IMG/VR virus record: IMGVR_UViG_3300032086_004983
Coordinates: 1 to 64,000 of that record
DNA length: 64,000 nt
Origin: a virus
Direction: 5' to 3' (one strand)
The translations under genes were made by a program, and so were the position numbers. The notes beneath the pieces are model-generated. The model was not told where the DNA came from, ran no database searches, and saw only the letters and a list, made by a program, of their open reading frames with translations. Shown in pieces: positions 34,731-43,224 of the stretch (positions are counted from its first letter, which is position 1; each line of letters starts with the position of its first letter).

Positions 34731-36332
34731 ATGGGGGAACTGCATACCATAGCCAGCAATGGTAATTTAAATGTTATAAAGAAAGCGCTTTCTAAAGATA
34801 AAGACGCTTTTCTTGCTATTGATGAAGAAATGGGCTGGTCACCGCTTCACTACGCAGCAAATAAAAGCAAAACTAAAATTGTAGAAGCTATTTTAGAAGC
34901 CGGAGTAGACCCAAATATTCCAAGTGTTCCTCCTCCAAAATACAAACAAAATTCTTGGAATTTAGCTATGGAGTTAGACGAAGGCAACGTCGATCCCGTT
35001 GTTTATCCTCTTGATGTTGCAGACGGACCTTCTCGAACCACTGTATTTAAAACTTTGCTGATGTATGGAGCAACTTTTTTTGGTGATGAAATTACTTTGC
35101 ATCAAGCTGTACAGTTAGATGATATGGATGAAGTTCAGGGGCTACTAGAAGATGAAAGCTTAAGGATTAACGCTAGAGATAACAGAGGCTGGATGGCAAT
35201 TCATTATGCTGTAGACCTTGGAAATATGGAGATGCTTAAGGTTTTAATAGCTCATAAAGCTAATGTCAACGGCTCTACCTACGCAAAAGACGCTACAATG
35301 CATTTCAATGCTTGGGAGATAGCTAACCTTAAAAATGACGAGGTAATGCTTAAGTATTTAGAATCCAAAGGGGCTAAGCGTCACCCCGGCATACAGCAAA
35401 ATCAAAGAGCTTCATTAAAAAGTCAAACTAAATTATATAACACTTCAAAATCTGACTTAAATATGTCAGCAGTTAGAGAAAAGCTCAGAGAAAGAGAAGC
35501 TTCTTTCAAAAAAGCCCCTAAAGCTCCCGAAGGGTTTCTTGGTAAACTGTTTGAAAATAAACATGATAAAGAAAAAAGATTAGCTTTAGAAGCTCTTGCT
35601 GAAAAAGAAAGATTAAAAGCGGAACAAGAAAAAAAAGAAAAACAAGAAGAACAAGAAAGAAAAAGAAAAGAACAGCAAGTTATAAAGTGGGCCGGAGGCG
35701 TAGATCCTTTTAAATTAAAAGGTCAGTCAATAACTTATGATCAACAATGTGAGGCACACACTTATTTTATGGATATAGTTGGCTATTCTAAAAAAAGTAC
35801 AACAGAACAAAAACAAGTTTCAGACGAGTTAGTTCGCATTGTTAAAGGAACTGAAAGTTTTCAAAAAGCAGATAAAAAAGGTAAATTAATTATTTTACCT
35901 ACTGGAGACGGCATGGCTTTAGTTTTCTTTGATTCTATTCATACTGCATTTAAATGCGCTATAGATGTAGGCATGAGGACTTACAAACACGCTCAGATAG
36001 GTTTACGTCACGGCGTTTATACTGGGCCTGTAGTACCCGTTAAAGATATCAATGATAATCCAAATGTGTCTGGTACAGGAATAAATATGGCTCAACGTTG
36101 TATGGACGCAGGAGATAATGATCATATTTTAATATCAGATCATGTTTGTCAGTATGTAAAAGAAACTTCTGTAGCGGGAATAAAATTTGAGGATTGGGGG
36201 CCGGTAGTCGTTAAGCATGGCGCTACAGTACATATGTGGACAGTGTTTGGTCCTAATTTTGGCAGACAAGAGTTTCCACACTGGAGAGGTGTTAAAAGAT
36301 TAGAGTATAAAGAAGAGGAAGAAGATCAGTAA
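34731..36332 (+). CDS. Ankyrin-repeat class III nucleotide cyclase
   Basis: 533 residues. Ankyrin-type repeats fill about 1-60 and 120-215 (GWSPLHYAANKSKTKIVEAI; GWMAIHYAVDLGNMEMLKVL). A charged coiled coil spans 275-320. The C-terminal cyclase domain has metal ligands Asp348 (FMDIVGYSKKS) and Asp393 (LPTGDGMALVFF), and the transition-state pair Asn452/Arg456 (GTGINMAQRCMDAGD). The Lys of adenylate cyclases before the second Asp is Leu389, so the base used cannot be predicted. Catalysis itself looks intact. The C-terminus overlaps the convergent minus-strand gene. Confidence 0.85.
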   Translation: MGELHTIASNGNLNVIKKALSKDKDAFLAIDEEMGWSPLHYAANKSKTKIVEAILEAGVDPNIPSVPPPKYKQNSWNLAMELDEGNVDPVVYPLDVADGPSRTTVFKTLLMYGATFFGDEITLHQAVQLDDMDEVQGLLEDESLRINARDNRGWMAIHYAVDLGNMEMLKVLIAHKANVNGSTYAKDATMHFNAWEIANLKNDEVMLKYLESKGAKRHPGIQQNQRASLKSQTKLYNTSKSDLNMSAVREKLREREASFKKAPKAPEGFLGKLFENKHDKEKRLALEALAEKERLKAEQEKKEKQEEQERKRKEQQVIKWAGGVDPFKLKGQSITYDQQCEAHTYFMDIVGYSKKSTTEQKQVSDELVRIVKGTESFQKADKKGKLIILPTGDGMALVFFDSIHTAFKCAIDVGMRTYKHAQIGLRHGVYTGPVVPVKDINDNPNVSGTGINMAQRCMDAGDNDHILISDHVCQYVKETSVAGIKFEDWGPVVVKHGATVHMWTVFGPNFGRQEFPHWRGVKRLEYKEEEEDQ

Positions 36333-37225
36333 AATAAAATTAAGTGCTCATCTTCTAAAGTTTTTTCAAATTCTTTTATTTGTATTTTAATATTTACCGC
36401 ACTGCAATCATTTAATCCACTATAGATATTTATATTTTCTTCATCAACGACAACGTTCATTGGAAATATAACTTCATATTGAAAAAATAGATTATTAAAA
36501 CTCCCAACTCTTCTCCATTCCCATAGTGCCGTTAACAAATCAGGATCACTATATTCTCTACTTGATTCAAAAAATGGATTTACATAATACCCTATAGGGT
36601 TATTTTCTGCATCTAACCTAAGTAAACCTATGTAATATTTCATATGAAGAAAACCAAGAACTACATTGCTATGAAACAAGGCATATTTTTTATTATTAAC
36701 GGTAAAAATATTAGTGCTTAACTTTGGTTTCCCATACTGTTTTCTCCAATATTTAAAGTTTAGTTGTTTTTCTATCACCACATTCTCTTTTTCATCTATT
36801 ATTGTATATGGATCTATGTGATAAATGATTTGATTCCAGTTCACGCATTGCCAATTTTTTTCAAAATGAGATTTTTGAGTCTGGAAATGAATTATTTTCT
36901 CAGAGGTTTTATTATACTTTTTGAATTCTATGTTTTTGATTTTAGAAAAATCACTTTTATACCTTTTGCACGATGCAAAACTAATATTTTCACTATCGAT
37001 AACCCTTGCATCTTCGCACGATATTAAATATTCATCAGACAATTTATGTTTTAGTAGAATATTTTCATTGCCATCGATGATATCACTAATAAGAACAGAA
37101 TTTTCGTATTTAAATTCTCTTCTAAAAATAATAAAATCACCCAAACAAGATGGATTGAAATAATTAAATTCGCCATCAAACGTTTTTAGAATGTCAACCT
37201 CTACATTTTTTAAGTCAAAAATCAT
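36326..37225 (-). CDS. Beta-propeller protein, GH130-like glycan enzyme or binder
   Basis: 299 residues on the minus strand. Repeated blade-like strands and the motifs SCEDARVIDSENISFASC and FEKNWQCVN recall the five-bladed GH130-type propellers, where EDPR and EKNW lie in the active site. The acidic catalytic residue cannot be placed with confidence. It follows the barrel gene on the same strand, its ATG only 5 bases after that gene's terminator. It ends inside the cyclase gene's last codons (convergent). Confidence 0.5.
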   Translation of the reverse strand: MIFDLKNVEVDILKTFDGEFNYFNPSCLGDFIIFRREFKYENSVLISDIIDGNENILLKHKLSDEYLISCEDARVIDSENISFASCKRYKSDFSKIKNIEFKKYNKTSEKIIHFQTQKSHFEKNWQCVNWNQIIYHIDPYTIIDEKENVVIEKQLNFKYWRKQYGKPKLSTNIFTVNNKKYALFHSNVVLGFLHMKYYIGLLRLDAENNPIGYYVNPFFESSREYSDPDLLTALWEWRRVGSFNNLFFQYEVIFPMNVVVDEENINIYSGLNDCSAVNIKIQIKEFEKTLEDEHLILFY

Positions 37226-37230
37226 AATAT

Positions 37231-37260
37231 AAAAAAACGGTCACCGTTTTACGATGACCG
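37231..37260 (-). terminator. Rho-independent terminator, minus strand
   Basis: On the minus strand CGGTCA and TGACCG pair around an inner CG...CG and are followed by seven T. It lies 30 bases downstream of the barrel gene stop. Confidence 0.85.
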
Positions 37261-37290
37261 CTGTAAGACTTTATTATTACTTCTTTCTAA

Positions 37291-37998
37291 TTAGAAATTC
37301 CAGCGTAATCCAGCGGTGGTAACAATGTCTCCGCCAAATTCTTCTGTAGCAAAGTTATAGTTAGCGACATCAAAGCTGTTGTCAAACCAACCGACTTGGC
37401 CAAAAAGTTCCAATTTTTCCCATAAAGTTCTGGAAACGTCAACTTTTGCATTAACTGTATCATAATCAGTTAGTTGTCCGTATTCAACAGATGGGGTAAG
37501 AGTGAAAAAACCGTCGATATCGAAAGACTTCTTCAAGCCAACAATATAACCTCTTTGCGCGAAACCTTGATCAGATACATTTAAATCATGAGTTCCGATA
37601 ACGTAAGGGGTGATATACTTGTTATTTAAAGAAAGCGTAATTCTTCCTTCTGTAGAATTAGCTCCCAAGGCAACCTGATGCTGAAACACTTGAGCATCTC
37701 CCCTTAAAGAAAAACCATCAAAAAGATCAATAGCCTTTCCAATTCCTACATTGCCATGTAATTCGCCAAGTCCTTCTCCAGCATTTAGCGTAACAGCTCC
37801 AACATAAGTGTCGATGCCGTAATACTGAGTTCCAACGTCAACTCCGACAAAGCTCTGAGATCCAGTCTTTGCCAAACCATTAACGATATAGTTAGATGTG
37901 TACCCAGCATTTACGCTTGCCTTAAGCTTAGATTCACCTTCAGCCATAATATTAGCTGAAACAACAATACTTAGTAATGATAGAATAAACTTATTCAT
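37291..37998 (-). CDS. Outer-membrane beta-barrel protein
   Basis: 235 residues. A signal peptide (MNKFILSLLSIVVSANIMAEG) is followed by alternating amphipathic strands throughout (VNAGYTSNYIVNGLAK, LRGDAQVFQHQVALG, TPSVEYGQLTDYD). The C-terminus ends GLRWNF, the aromatic-terminated signature recognised by the BAM machinery. It is a porin-like barrel, so the host is Gram-negative. It lies alone on the minus strand with its own GTGTAA box and terminator. A phage barrel could alter the host surface, for example to block superinfection (inference). Confidence 0.82.
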   Translation of the reverse strand: MNKFILSLLSIVVSANIMAEGESKLKASVNAGYTSNYIVNGLAKTGSQSFVGVDVGTQYYGIDTYVGAVTLNAGEGLGELHGNVGIGKAIDLFDGFSLRGDAQVFQHQVALGANSTEGRITLSLNNKYITPYVIGTHDLNVSDQGFAQRGYIVGLKKSFDIDGFFTLTPSVEYGQLTDYDTVNAKVDVSRTLWEKLELFGQVGWFDNSFDVANYNFATEEFGGDIVTTAGLRWNF

Positions 37999-38010
37999 AT
38001 GTTCTGTATT

Positions 38011-38016
38011 TTACAC
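38011..38016 (-). promoter_or_regulatory. GTGTAA promoter box, minus strand
   Basis: Reading the minus strand, GTGTAA is followed by AATACAGAACAT and the ATG of the barrel gene 12 bases later. TTGAAT lies 16 bases upstream of TAAAAT, so sigma70 recognition is also possible. Its presence in front of a minus-strand gene argues that the box is functional. Confidence 0.6.
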
Positions 38017-38043
38017 TAAATCTAAAATGATTCAACTTTTTTC

Positions 38044-38072
38044 TTGCAAGCTAAGTAAAACCAATGTAAATT
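38044..38072 (+). promoter_or_regulatory. Sigma70-type promoter
   Basis: TTGCAA, 17-base spacer, TAAATT; the ATG of the HNH gene follows 9 bases later. It diverges from the barrel gene's promoter on the other strand. Confidence 0.6.
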
Positions 38073-38081
38073 AATAAGGAA

Positions 38082-38678
38082 ATGCATAAAAATGCAGATA
38101 AAATAACAACTTTATTATTAGACGCGGCGTTTCTCCCCCACTGTTTTATCACAGGTAAAACAGCTTTTTTGCATCTTTTGAAGGATTCTGTGCGTTGTTT
38201 TGACGCAAAAGACAATTTAATTGATAATAATTACGAATGGTTTAAGAATGAAGGTATAAATTTCTACAAAGATCAGCCATTTTTAAGGTCAAAAGAGAGA
38301 ATTTGGTTCATCCCAACCATAGCAGTATTAAAAAAGAGAACATTCTTTAATTTAAAAATAAATAAACCCAGAACTATCAGCTTAAAAAGATTAGCTTTAT
38401 TATTTAATAATACTTGTCAGATTTGTTTCGAAAAATATGATAGAAATGAATTAACTATAGAACATATTTACCCCAAATCTAAAGGCGGAATTAGAGAAAT
38501 AGACAATGTTACGTTATCATGTAAATATTGCAATCAAAAAAAGAAAGATATTTACCCGTTTATGAGCGTAAAAAACACAGAGATCAAAACAGCCCCGCTT
38601 CCGTTACCAGTCTTACCAGATAAAACAGTAAAAATCAGAAAAGAGTGGAATAAATTTTTTATATACAAAAGGCTATGA
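38082..38678 (+). CDS. HNH endonuclease
   Basis: 198 residues. The HNH motif reads CQICFEKYDRNELTIEHIYP, then KGGIREIDNVTLSCKYCNQKK, with two zinc-binding CxxC pairs around the His-Asn catalytic core. The N-terminal 100 residues are unassigned. It may be a homing or packaging-related nuclease; it sits alone between promoters and a glycosyltransferase-like gene. Confidence 0.88.
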   Translation: MHKNADKITTLLLDAAFLPHCFITGKTAFLHLLKDSVRCFDAKDNLIDNNYEWFKNEGINFYKDQPFLRSKERIWFIPTIAVLKKRTFFNLKINKPRTISLKRLALLFNNTCQICFEKYDRNELTIEHIYPKSKGGIREIDNVTLSCKYCNQKKKDIYPFMSVKNTEIKTAPLPLPVLPDKTVKIRKEWNKFFIYKRL

Positions 38679-39754
38679 ACGATACGATAATAACTATAGA
38701 CGCCTTCGCAAACGGCGAGTATAAAAATTCTATGCTTAGAGACTGCATAAAGCAGTTCAAAAAATTTAATCTTCCTATATTTTTAATTTCTAACTCAGGT
38801 ATAGATTCAGAAACTCAAGAGTTATTAGATTATTATTTTTTCGATAAAAACGATTTAAAATACACGATAGACATACCCCATCAAGAAATTTTTTGGTGGA
38901 CAGAAAATAGTGATTTTATGTTCGAAAAAAAAGAACACTTCACTCAACCACATGGATTATCGGTATTAAAAAATTTAAATACAACTGTTAGTTTTGTCAA
39001 ACAACTTGGTTTTAAAAATTTTATTCATTTCGAATGGGATTTTTTTCCTTCAGATGAAATGATAGAAATACTAAAAAATAAAGTTGAGTCTACTATATCA
39101 TCTAATAAAAAAGCTTTTTTTTATAAATCTGAAGAATATAGAGACGGCACTTCTGATGATTTAATGTTTTACTTTTGGTTTTCTGAAATAGATTTTTGGG
39201 AAAAACATTTTGTCAATGTGGAGTCTGAAGAAAAACTGCTGCATTGGTTAAAAGAAAAACATGATATACCTAATGCCACTCAAGCGGAAAAAGTTCTATA
39301 CGCTTCATTCAAAAACGTTTTAGATGAATGCAAAATAACTGAGTTTAAAGAGTTTGAAGAAAATGTTAGAGACACATATAGTCGCTCTAATATTATACAA
39401 AACGATTTAAATTTCGCCACATTATCTAAAGAGGGAGGCATAGCTTGTCTGGCTCCGGTATACAGGAGCGATGAGTTAGACAAAAATACAATTTCTATTT
39501 TTTCTTGGAACCGTGGATTTCAAATCATAAATAACATTAAATACAAAATAAAATTCAAAGATAAAGAGATTGAAATAAATCATTCTGATGTTCCAATAAA
39601 CTGTTATAAATATGATATAATAGATTTTACAGAAAATGATTTTCCCGTACAAGTTGAAATAGATGATATTTTTAAATTTTCCTACGAAAAATATTCAGAT
39701 TTTGACGGCAATCTTTTATTTAAAGATGGAACTAAAAATTACCACACAAACTAA
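38675..39754 (+). CDS. Putative glycosyltransferase (GT-A-like)
   Basis: 359 residues. The N-terminal 220 residues look like a GT-A nucleotide-sugar fold (IITIDAFANGEYKNSMLRDC, then FIHFEWDFFPSDEMIEIL with the acidic pair where GT-A enzymes carry Asp-x-Asp). The C-terminus is a beta-rich domain. It overlaps the HNH gene by 4 bases. Family not certain. Confidence 0.55.
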   Translation: MNDTIITIDAFANGEYKNSMLRDCIKQFKKFNLPIFLISNSGIDSETQELLDYYFFDKNDLKYTIDIPHQEIFWWTENSDFMFEKKEHFTQPHGLSVLKNLNTTVSFVKQLGFKNFIHFEWDFFPSDEMIEILKNKVESTISSNKKAFFYKSEEYRDGTSDDLMFYFWFSEIDFWEKHFVNVESEEKLLHWLKEKHDIPNATQAEKVLYASFKNVLDECKITEFKEFEENVRDTYSRSNIIQNDLNFATLSKEGGIACLAPVYRSDELDKNTISIFSWNRGFQIINNIKYKIKFKDKEIEINHSDVPINCYKYDIIDFTENDFPVQVEIDDIFKFSYEKYSDFDGNLLFKDGTKNYHTN

Positions 39755-39759
39755 AATTT

Positions 39760-39957
39760 ATGAACATATCCGAATTCGAAAGAACTAAACCTAGAGAAAC
39801 TTATAAATCTATTACAGATTCAATTAAAAAATATAAAAAAATAATTGAGAGCAAACACCCGCCGATGGACGATGAAGATGCCGTAGCAATTAGTTTGTGC
39901 GAAGAATTTATAGAAGATCTAGTGAAAATAAAAAACAATTTAATCGAAGGAAAATAA
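39760..39957 (+). CDS. Small helical protein
   Basis: 65 residues, charged and helical (TKPRETYKSITDSIKKYKKI). Its stop codon shares an A with the next start (TAATG). No family recognised. Confidence 0.5.
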   Translation: MNISEFERTKPRETYKSITDSIKKYKKIIESKHPPMDDEDAVAISLCEEFIEDLVKIKNNLIEGK

Positions 39958-40610
39958 TGGGCCAATTAAACGCAAATACACCATACATACAATGTTATAT
40001 TAGAAATAAATACATCTTTGGACCGGAAGATGAAGGTTTAACCGAAGGTTATATATTTGGCTGTAAGTCGATGATAAATCGACCAATGCATTTTCACTTT
40101 CAATGTGAGTTCGGTGCTATTTTCTGGATGATGCCAATTTCTGCTTTTTGCGATGGAAAAGATTATGACAAACTTTCTGATGACGAACAAACAAGGCTAT
40201 CATTGCTTCAGACTTGGGATTGTCAGTCAAATAATATTGCAGTAACCACGTTTGGTTTTCTTCAAAATAAAAAAGTAGATGTATTATGCCGGGACCACAA
40301 ATGGAGAAGTGGTAAATATTTATTTACCATAGATGATTACGAAGGTGATTTAAATGAATTAAATATTGGTTATTCAAATGATCAGGACAGTAAATGTTAT
40401 CATTTTCTTCAGATGGATGATGGTAATTTTATGATACCTCCAAACAATCTCCTGAGATGGCACAACCCTGATTTTATTGTCCCCTATCCTAAAGATAACA
40501 TTCCTAAAATAAAACTCTTGACAGACCAGATGAGTTCAGAGTATATTGACAGAACGTACGGCAATAAACCGTATTTCTTTTACAACGACAATTCTGAAGA
40601 AAAAACTTGA
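39957..40610 (+). CDS. Conserved phage protein of unknown function
   Basis: 217 residues from ATG 39957; the longer frame from 39897 lies inside the previous gene. Aromatic- and acid-rich (HFHFQCEFGAIFWMMPISAF, LLQTWDCQSNN), with beta-strand character. It contains several Cys without CxxC spacing. No family recognised. Confidence 0.5.
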   Translation: MGQLNANTPYIQCYIRNKYIFGPEDEGLTEGYIFGCKSMINRPMHFHFQCEFGAIFWMMPISAFCDGKDYDKLSDDEQTRLSLLQTWDCQSNNIAVTTFGFLQNKKVDVLCRDHKWRSGKYLFTIDDYEGDLNELNIGYSNDQDSKCYHFLQMDDGNFMIPPNNLLRWHNPDFIVPYPKDNIPKIKLLTDQMSSEYIDRTYGNKPYFFYNDNSEEKT

Positions 40611-40635
40611 CAAAAACATATGAGCTCATTATTGT
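40607..40635 (+). promoter_or_regulatory. Possible sigma70-type promoter
   Basis: TTGACA at 40607-40612, 17-base spacer, TATTGT. The -10 falls inside the tiny gene at 40620, so it would serve the gene at 40698. Confidence 0.45.
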
Positions 40636-40694
40636 GTATTGTGTTATTCATTATCGCTTCACTGTTTGTTGCGAATAAATGGGAGAACTATTAA
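40620..40694 (+). CDS. 24-residue membrane peptide
   Basis: ATG at 40620 gives a single hydrophobic helix (SSLLCIVLFIIASLFVANKW). It fits exactly between two genes, but the overlap with a promoter-like element leaves it uncertain. Confidence 0.35.
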   Translation: MSSLLCIVLFIIASLFVANKWENY

Positions 40695-40697
40695 ATT

Positions 40698-41006
40698 ATG
40701 TCTACTAATAATCAATCAGATTGGAAAGAGCGAGAAGTTGGAGCTCTTTGGAAAAAAGTTAGCAGCGGAAACAAAGCTAATTATTGCACTGGCTACATTG
40801 TTTCTGACGAACTTGGAAGCAAAGTCAAGCAACGTGTAATTATGTTCGCTAATAAAAATAAGTCAAACGAGAAATCGCCTGATTTTATTATTTATACTTC
40901 TAATGAAGTTTCGAATGAAGCTAGCCCATCTTTTCAAAAAGATGTACCTAAATCAGCTTCTACCGAAAAGCAACACATGGAAGAAGATAGTATTCCTTCT
41001 TTGTGA
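40698..41006 (+). CDS. DUF736-like small protein
   Basis: 102 residues. WKEREVGALWKKVSSGNK, VVFSDELGSK-type strands and a following VIMFANKNKSNEKSPDFIIY match the DUF736 pattern (E.G.LW....G..Y...., then PDF.IY), a small beta-rich protein of unknown role found in plasmids and phages. The tail is acidic and disordered. A terminator follows. Confidence 0.55.
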   Translation: MSTNNQSDWKEREVGALWKKVSSGNKANYCTGYIVSDELGSKVKQRVIMFANKNKSNEKSPDFIIYTSNEVSNEASPSFQKDVPKSASTEKQHMEEDSIPSL

Positions 41007-41024
41007 CATTAGAAAAACCCAAGA

Positions 41025-41053
41025 AAAGCCCCTACAATACGTAGGGGCTTTTT
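41025..41053 (+). terminator. Rho-independent terminator
   Basis: AAAGCCCCTAC, loop AATAC, GTAGGGGCTTT and a T run. The start codon of the next gene lies at the end of the T run, so that gene must rely on read-through or its own internal start. Confidence 0.88.
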
Positions 41054-41506
41054 ATGTTTTCCGTAGAAAATTTCAAACCAGTTAAAGACTTAAGCACTTT
41101 TGAATCGATGTATTTGAAAGCGCTTGATAAAATCAAAAAAGAATCAGAGCAAAAACGCCAACTGTTTGATTCCTACAAAAAAAGTTGTGTTTTTAACAAA
41201 AGCATTTTTATTTATAAAAAAAATAATGAAACGGTTGGGTTTTGCATGTACGAAAAAACAGAAGACGAATTTTTCTTGATTTTCGATTACGCAGAAAAAG
41301 GAGCAGGAAGAAAATGCAGAACTGAGTTAGTTAATGTGTTAAAAAAAATAACACCTGAATTTAAATTCTTTGTGAGTAAATCTAATTTTTTATCTAAAAA
41401 TTCTGTGAAAAAAGTTTACAAAAAACATTTTAACAGTCTCTTTTTAAGGGAGGAAAATGATAACTCAGTCAACGGGTATATCATTTACACTGCTATTTTT
41501 ACTTGA
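41054..41506 (+). CDS. Unknown protein, possible acetyltransferase-like fold
   Basis: 150 residues. Alternating strands and helices (IFIYKKNNETVGFCMYEKTE, then FFLIFDYAEKGAGRKCRTEL) recall small GNAT folds with a GAGRK-like acyl-CoA loop, but this is weak. It starts inside the preceding terminator's T run. Function unknown. Confidence 0.4.
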   Translation: MFSVENFKPVKDLSTFESMYLKALDKIKKESEQKRQLFDSYKKSCVFNKSIFIYKKNNETVGFCMYEKTEDEFFLIFDYAEKGAGRKCRTELVNVLKKITPEFKFFVSKSNFLSKNSVKKVYKKHFNSLFLREENDNSVNGYIIYTAIFT

Positions 41507-41538
41507 CTTAATCTGAATTAATGTTACTTTGATCGTTA

Positions 41539-42489
41539 ATGAAATTAGGATTAGTTTGTATATCAGAATTGCTGCGAGATAAATCTCCAGAGCTCAAGTT
41601 TCAAACAATGACTCGGGCTCAGTTTAACAAGAAAGACAGAGAAGAATCTATTCAAATACTTTCTGGTCGCGTAGCTCATAACCTCAGAGTTACAATAGAG
41701 ACTATTAAACACTGCAAAGAAGTTGGCATTAAACACTACAGGCTTTCTTGCAAGTTATTTCCTCTGATCACAGATCCCACACTTAATTTACAGGTTGAAC
41801 ATTTTCCTAATTACGACGACATTCTAAATTTGTTGAGAGAAATAGGTCGAATTGCCCAGCAACTTCAAATTAGTTTGTCAATCCATCCTGATCAATTTGT
41901 TGTGCTTGGCTCTAACTCAGATGATGTTTGCGCCAAATCAATCGTAGAGTTAAATTTTCATGCATGGGTACTAGACATGTGCGGTATGCCTAGAGATTAC
42001 ACATGCCCAATTAATATTCATCCTAGTCTTTCTAAATTTGATTCTGTTGAAGGCTTCATGAACAAGCTCATGAATAATTTTTTCCAGTGCGATCCCGGCG
42101 TTAGAGCTAGGCTTGTATTTGAAAACGAAGATAAAGGTTTTTGGAATTGCGCCAACCTTTACGAATATTTTCATAATTATACTAAACATACGTTTGGTTT
42201 TGCGTTTCCTTTAACTTTTGATAACCTTCATGACGAAGCTAATCCCAGCCTTGATGAAAATGGTAGTAAAATTGATATTATTACTTGGGTTATGAAATTT
42301 TATCATACTTGGGGTGTCGAGCCAACATTTCATTGGTCAGAAGCTGCAGAGGGAACGGTTCGTAATCATGCTCGCAATCTAACTAAAGCTCCTGAAGATT
42401 TCGGTTTTGATATCACTTGGGAAGTAGAAGTCAAAGGAAAAGACAAAGGATTTCAACATTTGCTTAATAAAAGTTTGAAATTCAATTGA
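41539..42489 (+). CDS. uvsE: UV damage endonuclease
   Basis: 316 residues, the usual length. The TIM-barrel metal enzyme is recognised by LGLVCISELL at the start, HYRLSCKLFPLITD, SIHPDQFVVLGS, INIHPS, LVFENEDKGFWNC, PLTFDNLHDEANP and FHWSEAAEG, which supply the three-metal ligands. It nicks DNA 5' to UV photoproducts and other lesions. A phage copy fits sunlit water. Confidence 0.95.
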   Translation: MKLGLVCISELLRDKSPELKFQTMTRAQFNKKDREESIQILSGRVAHNLRVTIETIKHCKEVGIKHYRLSCKLFPLITDPTLNLQVEHFPNYDDILNLLREIGRIAQQLQISLSIHPDQFVVLGSNSDDVCAKSIVELNFHAWVLDMCGMPRDYTCPINIHPSLSKFDSVEGFMNKLMNNFFQCDPGVRARLVFENEDKGFWNCANLYEYFHNYTKHTFGFAFPLTFDNLHDEANPSLDENGSKIDIITWVMKFYHTWGVEPTFHWSEAAEGTVRNHARNLTKAPEDFGFDITWEVEVKGKDKGFQHLLNKSLKFN

Positions 42490-42508
42490 TGTAATATATT
42501 ATATTTAG

Positions 42509-42673
42509 ATGAAAAAATGCGAGTTAATTATAACAGACGAAGAGTTTGAAACGTTAAAGCAAATCTTTTCTTATGAACCAGATTTTGAGCCAAGATGTAA
42601 AGAAGACAGGTTAATTGTAAACCTAATGAAAGACATCTTAGAAACATCTGAAGAATATGTTGACAAAGAATGA
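42509..42673 (+). CDS. 54-residue small acidic protein
   Basis: ATG at 42509, after a TGTAATATATTATATT stretch like the GTGTAA boxes. The sequence (MKKCELIITDEEFETLKQIF ...) is helical and acidic and ends with ATGA overlap into the next gene. Filling the gap exactly, it is likely real. No family recognised. Confidence 0.5.
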   Translation: MKKCELIITDEEFETLKQIFSYEPDFEPRCKEDRLIVNLMKDILETSEEYVDKE

Positions 42674-42942
42674 AAGCTTCGTTATATTTAGAAGGAACCA
42701 ATAAAGGTGCAGAATTTTTTCAAGATTACGAAGGTCAAGAAATCTTGATACAAAGCATATATAAAAACATACAAGTCAATTCTCCGCCTTTAGCTGAAAT
42801 AAGAACTGCAGACGAAAAAATACATACAGTACAGCTAATAGACACAAGATTTATAGATAGTTTTATTTTTCTTCATTGCTATGTTACAGATAAAGATGGT
42901 AACGGAGGAAAAGCCTTATTAAGATTGAAACCAATTAATTAA
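42670..42942 (+). CDS. Small beta-rich protein
   Basis: 90 residues, overlapping the previous stop. Looks like a small OB- or SH3-like barrel (ASLYLEGTNKGAEFFQDYEG, VQLIDTRFIDSFIFLHCYV). No family recognised. Confidence 0.45.
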   Translation: MKASLYLEGTNKGAEFFQDYEGQEILIQSIYKNIQVNSPPLAEIRTADEKIHTVQLIDTRFIDSFIFLHCYVTDKDGNGGKALLRLKPIN

Positions 42943-42950
42943 TTAATGAT

Positions 42951-43223
42951 ATGTCTCATTTAAACACTCAAGTGGTAAGAACTAACACATCCGCTGCATT
43001 GCTATCCGCTATCGGCAGCGCGAAACCTGAAGAAATTGACACTTTGTGGGCAATTCTTAAATACAAGGAAATTGGCATTTACCGAAAAGTTAAGTGCATG
43101 GCCTCCGTTCTAGGACTTAGTTTTGAAAAAGTTGTAACAGAGCTTCCTAAAGATGATAGTGGCAGAATCCTTGATTATAAGACTCGCCATCTAATTCACG
43201 ACACTCTTATTGAAAACTCTTAA
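42951..43223 (+). CDS. Unknown helical protein
   Basis: 90 residues, helical (SAALLSAIGSAKPEEIDTLW, AILKYKEIGIYRKVKCMASV). Could be a small DNA-binding helix bundle. No family recognised. Confidence 0.45.
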   Translation: MSHLNTQVVRTNTSAALLSAIGSAKPEEIDTLWAILKYKEIGIYRKVKCMASVLGLSFEKVVTELPKDDSGRILDYKTRHLIHDTLIENS

Positions 43224-43224
43224 T

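Noticed and set aside
36326-37225. Small + strand frames inside the minus-strand propeller gene
   Set aside because: Low-complexity, no start context, and the minus-strand frame has recognisable motifs and an even codon pattern.
38082-38678. HNH gene as part of a self-splicing intron
   Set aside because: It does not interrupt a recognisable gene, and no intron-like core was seen around it.
39897-39956. Longer start for the gene at 39957
   Set aside because: The extra residues are the shadow frame of the preceding gene and are Arg/Ser-rich nonsense.
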